Below are positions 7,402-12,583 of a stretch of DNA of 12,583 nt, piece by piece. Position 1 is the first letter of the stretch, and every line of letters begins with the position of its first letter. Position numbers and translations under genes: made by a program. Origin of the DNA: Bacteroidota bacterium (lineage in GTDB: Bacteria; Bacteroidota; Bacteroidia; NORP154); contig NVRZ01000065.1 in the NCBI GenBank assembly GCA_002401055.1, positions 1 through 12,583 on the forward strand, written 5' to 3'. A model generated the notes under the pieces. The model saw only the letters and a program-made list of their open reading frames with translations, did not search any database and had not been told where the DNA came from.

Positions 7402-9960
7402 TTAAGAGCCACACATTTCACAATCGTCTGGATTGTCAATTGAGCAGGCGGCGATCTCGGCTTGTCGTTGTTCTTCCGCTAATATAGCGGCTCTGTCCAC
7501 GGACACAGATTCAGGTTCAACCTGCGAGGTGTTTGCTTCAACAGGTACAGGTTTTCCTGCGCTCATTACCGGTAACTCTTCTGCTGGTGTATTTACGCCA
7601 GTCGGATTCGTAGGGGCGCTTACTGGAGCGGTAGATTTTACCTCTGTCACCACTGCTTCATTTTCCGTTGCGCCAGTTTTCTTCATAGGTTTTTCCAATA
7701 CATTCTTGTCTACCGTAAACTTAATGGCATCTGCTGCAGCTTTGGATCTCAGATAATACATTCCTGTTTTTAATCCTTTTTTCCAGGCATAAAAATGCAT
7801 TGAGGTAAGCTTAGCAAAATTTGGGTTGGGGATAAAAATATTAAGCGATTGTGATTGACATACATAGGCTCCCCTATCAGCAGCCATATCAATTATTGCC
7901 TTTTGACTTATCTCCCAAACGGTTTTGTAAAGTGCTTTGATATTTTCAGGTATCTCCTCAATACCCTGAACAGAGCCATTCGCTGCTATGATCTTGGTTT
8001 TTAATGTGTCATCCCAGAGCCCTAGTTTAACCAAATCCTTTAATAGATGCTTGTTAACTACTACAAACTCTCCTGATAACACTCGCCTTGTATAAATATT
8101 GGAAGTATATGGCTCAATGCATTCGTTATTTCCCAGTATTTGTGACGTTGAAGCAGTTGGCATAGGGGCTAGTAGCAATGAATTTCGCGCTCCGTATTTG
8201 GCTACTTCTTCTTTCAATACATCCCATTCCCATCTTGGAGAGGGGGTCACGCTCCAGAAGTCGTATTGCATAATTCCTTTTGACAAAGGTGAGCCCTCAT
8301 ATGTTTCATAGGGCCCAAGCTCCTTGGCCAGATCTTTGGAGGCCGTCATGCTCGCGTAATAGATTGTCTCGAAAATCTCTTTGTTTAATTCCTTTGCTTC
8401 GGCAGAATCGAAAGGGAATCTCATAAGGATAAAAACATCTGCCAGGCCTTGCACTCCGATTCCAATGGGTCTGTGCCGAAGGTTTGAGTTTCTCGCTTCG
8501 GGTATTGGATAGAAGTTATTGTCGATTACCGTATTCAAGTTTTTGGTAATTGCATAGGTAACATCAAATAGTCGTTGATGATCAAATTCACCATCCTTAA
8601 TATACTTTGGCAGCGCAATGGATGCCAGGTTGCAAACTGCAACTTCATCTGGTGCTGTGTATTCAATAATCTCTGTGCATAGGTTTGATGACTTGATTGT
8701 GCCCAGATTTTGTTGATTAGACTTGCTGTTGCAAGCATCTTTAAAGAGCATGTAAGGTGTTCCCGTTTCAATTTGAGAATCCATAATAGCGAACCAAAGC
8801 TTTTGCGCCTTGATAGTCTTCCTTGCCTTGCCTTCCCTCTCGTAGTTGGTATAAAGCTTTTCAAATTCTTCTCCATAGCAATCAGATAAACCAGGCGCCT
8901 CATTGGGGCAGAATAATGACCACTCTCCATCTTGCTCTACTCTTTTCATAAATAAATCCGGTATCCAAAGAGCATAAAAAAGATCTCTTGCCCTCTGCTC
9001 TTCTTTGCCGTGATTCTTCTTTAAATCAAGGAAATCAAAAACATCGGCATGCCATGGTTCGATGTAAATTGCGAAAGATCCTTTTCTCTTACCGCCGCCT
9101 TGATCAACATAACGTGCAGTGTCATTAAATACTTTTAACATTGGCACAATTCCATTGGAGGTGCCATTTGTGCCATTAATGTAGGATCCGGTAGCCCTAA
9201 TGTCATGAATTGACAAGCCAATACCACCTGCAGACTGTGATATTTTGGCGCATTGCTCGAGGGTTTTGTATATTCCATCGATGCTGTCTTCTTTCATTGT
9301 AAGCAAAAAGCAGGAAGACATTTGTGGCTTGGGTGTACCGGCATTGAATAGGGTAGGAGTTGCATGAGTGAACCACCTTTCCGACATTAGTTCATAGGTT
9401 TCCAGAGCCCTGTCCAGATTGTCTTTGTGAATACCAATCGAAACACGCATGATCATATGCTGAGGGCGTTCAGCAATTTCACCGTTTATTTTAAGCAAGT
9501 ATGAGCGCTCGAGAGTTTTGAATCCAAAAAAATCATAATCAAAATCTCGATCGTAAATAATTGTGGAATCAAGTAACTCTGAATTTTCCATGATGATATT
9601 GTAAACATCATCAGCAATCATAGGCCCTTTCTTTCCATTTTTTGGATTTACATAGTTGTACAAATCCGTCATGGTGGCGGAGAAGGATTTTTTGGTGTTC
9701 TTGTGCAGGTTGCTCACAACGATGCGGGACGCTAACAAAGCGTAGTCCGGATGCCGGGTGGTAAAAGATGCCGCAACTTCGGCTGCAAGGTTATCCAGTG
9801 CGCTTGTTGTAACTCCCTCGTAAATACCCTCTATCACCTTCATTGCAACCTCAACAGGATCCACCCGGGGGTCTAATCCATAGGATAACTTTTTTATTCG
9901 AGCAGTTACTTTATCAAATTTTACTGATTCTTTTCTGCCGTCTCTTTTTAATACATACAT
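7402..9960 (-). CDS. nrdA: Class Ia ribonucleoside-diphosphate reductase, large (alpha) subunit
   Basis: This 852-residue protein reduces ribonucleoside diphosphates to deoxyribonucleotides with the NrdB radical subunit. Residues 1-90 form an N-terminal ATP-cone ([16 protein letters not shown]), implying allosteric activity control by ATP/dATP. Catalytic residues sit almost at human RRM1 numbering: redox pair C217 (SSCFLL) and C443 (AVCNLAS), radical C428 with N426 and E430 in SSNLCTEI, and radical-transfer tyrosines Y735-Y736 (GMYYLR). The motif [12 protein letters not shown] (599-610) is present. The C-terminus carries the CEMC thiol shuttle (C847, C850). Between core and tail lies an unusually long Pro/Ala/Val/Thr/Glu-rich linker (about 755-835), which makes the protein about 60 residues longer than RRM1. 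No intein interrupts it. It lies 47 bp downstream of nrdB and is probably cotranscribed from the nrdB promoter. Confidence 0.98.
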   Translation of the reverse strand: MYVLKRDGRKESVKFDKVTARIKKLSYGLDPRVDPVEVAMKVIEGIYEGVTTSALDNLAAEVAASFTTRHPDYALLASRIVVSNLHKNTKKSFSATMTDLYNYVNPKNGKKGPMIADDVYNIIMENSELLDSTIIYDRDFDYDFFGFKTLERSYLLKINGEIAERPQHMIMRVSIGIHKDNLDRALETYELMSERWFTHATPTLFNAGTPKPQMSSCFLLTMKEDSIDGIYKTLEQCAKISQSAGGIGLSIHDIRATGSYINGTNGTSNGIVPMLKVFNDTARYVDQGGGKRKGSFAIYIEPWHADVFDFLDLKKNHGKEEQRARDLFYALWIPDLFMKRVEQDGEWSLFCPNEAPGLSDCYGEEFEKLYTNYEREGKARKTIKAQKLWFAIMDSQIETGTPYMLFKDACNSKSNQQNLGTIKSSNLCTEIIEYTAPDEVAVCNLASIALPKYIKDGEFDHQRLFDVTYAITKNLNTVIDNNFYPIPEARNSNLRHRPIGIGVQGLADVFILMRFPFDSAEAKELNKEIFETIYYASMTASKDLAKELGPYETYEGSPLSKGIMQYDFWSVTPSPRWEWDVLKEEVAKYGARNSLLLAPMPTASTSQILGNNECIEPYTSNIYTRRVLSGEFVVVNKHLLKDLVKLGLWDDTLKTKIIAANGSVQGIEEIPENIKALYKTVWEISQKAIIDMAADRGAYVCQSQSLNIFIPNPNFAKLTSMHFYAWKKGLKTGMYYLRSKAAADAIKFTVDKNVLEKPMKKTGATENEAVVTEVKSTAPVSAPTNPTGVNTPAEELPVMSAGKPVPVEANTSQVEPESVSVDRAAILAEEQRQAEIAACSIDNPDDCEMCGS

Positions 9961-10007
9961 ACTTGTGTCGCGTTGAGGGTTAAAAATATTTGGGTGTCTT
10001 GTCTTTT

Positions 10008-11045
10008 TTAAAATTCTTCATCAAGTGAAAAAGTATTGTCTTCTTTTGATCCCATTACTCCGGATTTTTGATACTCGGCAACTCTTTTTTCAAAGAAGTT
10101 CGTTTTACCTTGAAGAGAAATCAATTCCATAAAATCAAATGGGTTGCTAACGTTGTAAACTTTTTCGTTGCCAAGCTCAAGAAGTAGCCTGTCAGCAACG
10201 AATTGAATATACTGTGTCATCAGGTCAGCGTTCATTCCGATAAGTTTAACGGGAAGTGAGTCAGTTACAAATTCTGTTTCAATGGCAACAGCATCTGTAA
10301 TGATCTTTTCTAGCTTTTCTTTGGGAAGTTTGTTTACAATGTGATTGTTGTACAGCAGGCAAGCAAAATCACAGTGCATACCCTCATCTCTTGAAATTAA
10401 TTCGTTTGAAAACGTGAGCCCAGGCATCAAGCCTCTCTTCTTAAGCCAAAAGATTGAGCAGAAGCTACCGGAGAAAAAGATTCCTTCAACCGCTGCAAAC
10501 GCAACTATACGTTCGGCAAAGTTTTCGCTGTCTACCCAGTTCAATGCCCAGTCAGCCTTCTTCTTAACACATTCGAGGGTGTCTATTGCATTGAAGAGCT
10601 CATGCTTCTCCTCGGGATTTTTAATGTAAGTGTCTATAAGTAACGAGTACGTTTCTGAATGAATGTTTTCCATCATTACCTGAAATCCATAGAAAAACTT
10701 GGCCTCAGTATATTGAACCTCATTCAAGAAGTTGGTGGCCAGATTCTCATTTACAATGCCGTCAGAAGCAGCAAAGAATGCCAACACGTTTTTTACAAAA
10801 AATCTTTCGTCGTCATTAAGTTTGTTATCCCAGTCCATCATATCGTTCGAAAGGTCGATTTCTTCCGCTGTCCAAAAACTTGCTTCAGACTTTTTGTAAA
10901 ATGCCCAAATGTCGTCGTGCTCAATAGGGAACAGCACAAAACGATTTTTGTTTTCCTTTAAAATAGGTTCTATTTGGGTGGATGCTTGTTGTGGAGTAAG
11001 CGCGTTTCCCGTGGCTTCTTTCCCTTCTATTGTTTGTGCCTCCAT
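10008..11045 (-). CDS. nrdB: Class Ia ribonucleoside-diphosphate reductase, small (beta) subunit
   Basis: This 345-residue protein houses the diiron-tyrosyl radical cofactor that starts catalysis in NrdA. All expected residues are visible: iron ligands D95 (AASDG), E126 and H129 (MMENIHSE), E187 (AAVEGIFF), and E221 and H224 ([10 protein letters not shown]), plus radical Tyr133 in [10 protein letters not shown]. An intact radical Tyr argues for a classic Ia/RRM2-like enzyme rather than the Tyr-less Ic type. Metal choice (Fe versus Mn) cannot be decided from sequence. The C-terminal NTFSLDEEF resembles the RRM2 tail that docks into the large subunit. The first about 28 residues are variable and polar. 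It is the first gene of nrdB-nrdA, divergent from glyS across a 398-bp region with a possible structured leader. Confidence 0.98.
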   Translation of the reverse strand: MEAQTIEGKEATGNALTPQQASTQIEPILKENKNRFVLFPIEHDDIWAFYKKSEASFWTAEEIDLSNDMMDWDNKLNDDERFFVKNVLAFFAASDGIVNENLATNFLNEVQYTEAKFFYGFQVMMENIHSETYSLLIDTYIKNPEEKHELFNAIDTLECVKKKADWALNWVDSENFAERIVAFAAVEGIFFSGSFCSIFWLKKRGLMPGLTFSNELISRDEGMHCDFACLLYNNHIVNKLPKEKLEKIITDAVAIETEFVTDSLPVKLIGMNADLMTQYIQFVADRLLLELGNEKVYNVSNPFDFMELISLQGKTNFFEKRVAEYQKSGVMGSKEDNTFSLDEEF

Positions 11046-11168
11046 AATGCTATTTGTTGTTTTTGTTGACCATCGATCTTAAATTCTGGCGAAAAAATCG
11101 CCACTAAGGGGCTTTAAACCCTTCAATATCAAGTGTTCCAAGAATGGATTTTATTTGGACCTTAGCGG
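11046..11168 (-). promoter_or_regulatory. Possible structured 5' leader of nrdB with two competing stems
   Basis: On the minus strand CCGCTAAGG (11168-11160) can pair with CCTTAGTGG (11109-11101): nine base pairs including one G-U, which becomes an A-C mismatch on the other strand. A second hairpin, TGGCGA-TTTTT-TCGCCA (11103-11087), shares the bases 11101-11103 with that stem, so the two cannot form together. The bases after it are unstructured and A-rich up to the ATG, with no Shine-Dalgarno. The proposed start site (about 11167) lies just at the 5' base of stem one. It matches no riboswitch family that I recognise. Function is inference. Confidence 0.35.
11087..11103. repeat. 17-bp inverted repeat upstream of nrdB
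   Basis: TGGCGA-AAAAA-TCGCCA has perfect 6-bp arms, located 42-58 bp before the nrdB ATG. As DNA it could be a dimeric repressor site. As RNA it is the second hairpin of the proposed leader. It does not resemble the known NrdR box. Confidence 0.6.
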
Positions 11169-11172
11169 TGAA

Positions 11173-11203
11173 CAAAAGTTGAAAAAAAACGAAAACTTGT
11201 CAA
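11173..11203 (-). promoter_or_regulatory. nrdB: Candidate nrdB promoter
   Basis: On the minus strand AACTTTTG (11180-11173) matches seven of eight positions of the -7 consensus TAnnTTTG. A TTG (plus-strand CAA 11201-11203) lies 20 bases upstream, the usual -33 spacing. Initiation would be near 11167, leaving a leader of about 120 nt. Confidence 0.4.
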
Positions 11204-11443
11204 TCTAATTTCATTAACAATCAAAACAAGTTATTAACAAAGCGGTCCGTTTCGGACATAAAAGCCAATACTTCACGCAGTTAGAGGACTCTATTAATGT
11301 TATAATTTTTTGTTTGGAAGTAATGATTTTATTTCAGTCTTCGGGCTCAATATTTTTCGGACCAAAGCGCTCCAGAATTTAAGAACAGTTTCAATTATCA
11401 CATTATAGTTAGTTTTACAAAAATTCTAATTACGATTTGAACG
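11204..11443. other. glyS-proximal upstream region with short repeats
   Basis: No gene is seen here. It contains two ATTAACAA copies (11213-11220, 11233-11240; 20 bp apart), a hairpin GTCCG-TTT-CGGAC (11245-11257), an 11-mer direct repeat CAAAGCGsTCC (11238-11248 and 11363-11373, one mismatch) and a second TTTCGGAC (11355-11362). No T-box or convincing glyS promoter is visible. The bases just before the ATG show no Shine-Dalgarno. Confidence 0.5.
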
Positions 11444-12583
11444 ATGGCAGATAAAAGCGATTTATTAAAGAAAATAATCGCCCATTCTAAAGAGTACGGC
11501 TTTGTATTTCCTTCAAGCGAGATATACGATGGGCTAAGTGCCGTATATGATTACGGACAGAATGGAGTTGAGTTAAAAAACAATATCAAAAAGTATTGGT
11601 GGGCATCCATGGTGCAAATGCATGAGAATATTGTAGGGTTGGACGCCGCAATCTTTATGCACCCAACTACATGGAAAGCTTCAGGACATGTAGATGCGTT
11701 TAGCGACCCACTCATTGACAACAAGGATTCTAAAAAGCGGTATAGGGCTGATGTTCTAATCGAGGATTACATAGCAAAAGTAGAGGCCAAGATTGAAAAG
11801 GAGGTTGCTAAAGGAAGGAAGAAATTTGAGGATAGCTTTGATGAAGAAGAATTTCGGAAAACCAACCCCAATGTGCTCAGAAATGCCGAAAAAGTGCAAA
11901 TGCTTAACGATCGGTACAAGAAGGTTCTAGAGGAGAGCGACCTTGTAGGCTTGAAAAAGATGATCGATGATCTTGAGATTGCTTGTCCGGTGAGCGGTTC
12001 TAAAAACTGGACCGATGTGCGACAGTTTAATCTCATGTTCGATACGAAACTGGGGTCTGTAACAGATGAATCTAACACAATTTATTTGAGGCCAGAAACT
12101 GCTCAGGGGATCTTCGTCAACTATTTAACGGTTCAAAAATCTGGTAGAATGAAGATTCCTTTTGGGATCGCGCAAATTGGAAAAGCGTTCAGAAATGAAA
12201 TTGTGGCAAGGCAGTTTATATTTAGAATGAGGGAGTTTGAGCAAATGGAGATGCAGTTTTTTGTGAAGCCAGGAACACAGATGGAGTGGTACGAAAAGTG
12301 GAAGCAGAGAAGGTTGCAATGGCATTTGAATATGGGCTTTGGTGAAGAGAGCTATAAATTTCATGATCATGTCAAGCAGGCACACTATGCGGATGCAGCC
12401 ACGGATATAGAGTTCGATTTCCCCATGGGTTTTAAAGAGCTGGAGGGTATTCATTCCAGAACAGATTTTGATCTAAAAAAGCACGAAGAGTTTTCAGGAA
12501 AGAAGCTGCAGTATTTTGATCCGGAGGAAGACAAGAGTTATATTCCATATGTTGTAGAAACATCCATCGGCCTGGATCGTACT
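11444..12583 (+). CDS. glyS: Glycine--tRNA ligase, alpha2 (eukaryote-like) type, 3' end outside window
   Basis: 380 codons are visible and the frame is open at the right edge; the full protein is normally about 500-515 residues. It charges tRNA-Gly with glycine in the cytoplasm. It is the single-chain homodimeric class II form, not the alpha2beta2 GlyQ/GlyS form. The N-terminal region contains YDYGQNGVELKNNIKKYWW (35-53) and HPTTWKASGHVDAF (73-86), then a charged helical insertion (about 100-175). RPETAQGIFVNY (216-227) follows, then motif 2 with FRNE (249-252) and FRMREFEQMEM (260-270), and motif 3 begins at VETSIGLDRT (371-380), where the window stops. The C-terminal anticodon-binding domain is not in view. 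The ATG at 11444 is the natural start (MADKSDLLKKIIAHSKEYGF). It is divergent from nrdB. Some databases call this form glyQS. Confidence 0.97.
   Translation, partial: MADKSDLLKKIIAHSKEYGFVFPSSEIYDGLSAVYDYGQNGVELKNNIKKYWWASMVQMHENIVGLDAAIFMHPTTWKASGHVDAFSDPLIDNKDSKKRYRADVLIEDYIAKVEAKIEKEVAKGRKKFEDSFDEEEFRKTNPNVLRNAEKVQMLNDRYKKVLEESDLVGLKKMIDDLEIACPVSGSKNWTDVRQFNLMFDTKLGSVTDESNTIYLRPETAQGIFVNYLTVQKSGRMKIPFGIAQIGKAFRNEIVARQFIFRMREFEQMEMQFFVKPGTQMEWYEKWKQRRLQWHLNMGFGEESYKFHDHVKQAHYADAATDIEFDFPMGFKELEGIHSRTDFDLKKHEEFSGKKLQYFDPEEDKSYIPYVVETSIGLDRT

Larger units (their letters stand above)
11077..11384. repeat. 13-bp inverted repeat pair flanking the nrdB-glyS intergenic region
   Basis: CCAGAATTTAAGA occurs on the minus strand at 11089-11077 and on the plus strand at 11372-11384. 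Each copy therefore reads in the same sense as its divergent gene, ending 31 bases before the nrdB ATG and 59 bases before the glyS ATG. The interval given spans from one copy to the other. Confidence 0.6.

Noticed and set aside
8535..8930. 131-codon minus-strand open frame inside nrdA
   Set aside because: It overlaps conserved NrdA catalytic sequence in a shifted frame and resembles no known protein.
7402..9960. Intein in nrdA, a common insertion site
   Set aside because: The catalytic motifs follow at normal spacing and there is no splicing-domain insertion.
10345..10961. Two plus-strand open frames opposite nrdB
   Set aside because: They are antisense to the diiron-ligand region and have no domain or start signal.
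11046..11443. NrdR boxes, adenosylcobalamin riboswitch or T-box in the nrdB-glyS gap
   Set aside because: I looked for the NrdR palindrome, the B12-box and the T-box signature and saw none.
11767..12454. Two minus-strand open frames opposite glyS
   Set aside because: They are antisense to highly conserved synthetase motifs and have unlikely compositions.

Overview
The window looks like chromosomal DNA of a member of the Bacteroidota. Four things point there: a secreted protein ending in a type IX secretion (Por) C-terminal sorting domain, a TonB-dependent receptor with an N-terminal carboxypeptidase-regulatory-like domain, -7 promoter elements close to the phylum's TAnnTTTG pattern with little Shine-Dalgarno signal, and the gene order nrdB-nrdA with RRM1/RRM2-like subunits. 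I cannot name the genus. There are no tRNA or rRNA genes, CRISPR arrays, transposases or phage genes, and no sign of recent insertion.

Layout, left to right. (1) 1-368 (+): the C-terminal end of a cytochrome P450, cut by the window edge. (2) 367-405: a hairpin with A/T tracts on both sides, probably a shared terminator for two convergent genes. (3) 422-1891 (-): a secreted alpha/beta-hydrolase-like protein with a T9SS sorting tail, whose nucleophile position appears to be Gly instead of Ser. (4) 1892-2058: a divergent promoter region containing a 12-bp perfect palindrome. (5) 2059-3300 and 3321-4415 (+): a lipoprotein with parallel beta-helix repeats followed 20 bp later by a diheme c-type cytochrome of the SO2930 type. 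This conserved two-gene pair has no known function. (6) 4362-7271 (-): a TonB-dependent outer-membrane receptor that overlaps the 3' end of the cytochrome gene tail to tail by 54 bp. (7) 7402-9960 and 10008-11045 (-): nrdA and nrdB, the two subunits of an aerobic class Ia ribonucleotide reductase, in the order nrdB then nrdA. (8) 11046-11443: a 398-bp divergent intergenic region rich in inverted and direct repeats, with a possible structured nrdB leader. (9) 11444-12583 (+): glycyl-tRNA synthetase, cut by the right edge.

The right half (nrdBA, glyS) is core metabolism: dNTP supply and glycine charging. The left half is an envelope-oriented accessory set. It contains a probable non-enzymatic secreted hydrolase relative, a beta-helix/cytochrome pair exported across the inner membrane, and an outer-membrane receptor. 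A joint role in handling an extracellular substrate coupled to periplasmic electron transfer is only an inference from proximity. The best candidates for undescribed biology are the beta-helix/diheme cytochrome pair and the nrdB leader, in which two hairpins compete for the same three bases.
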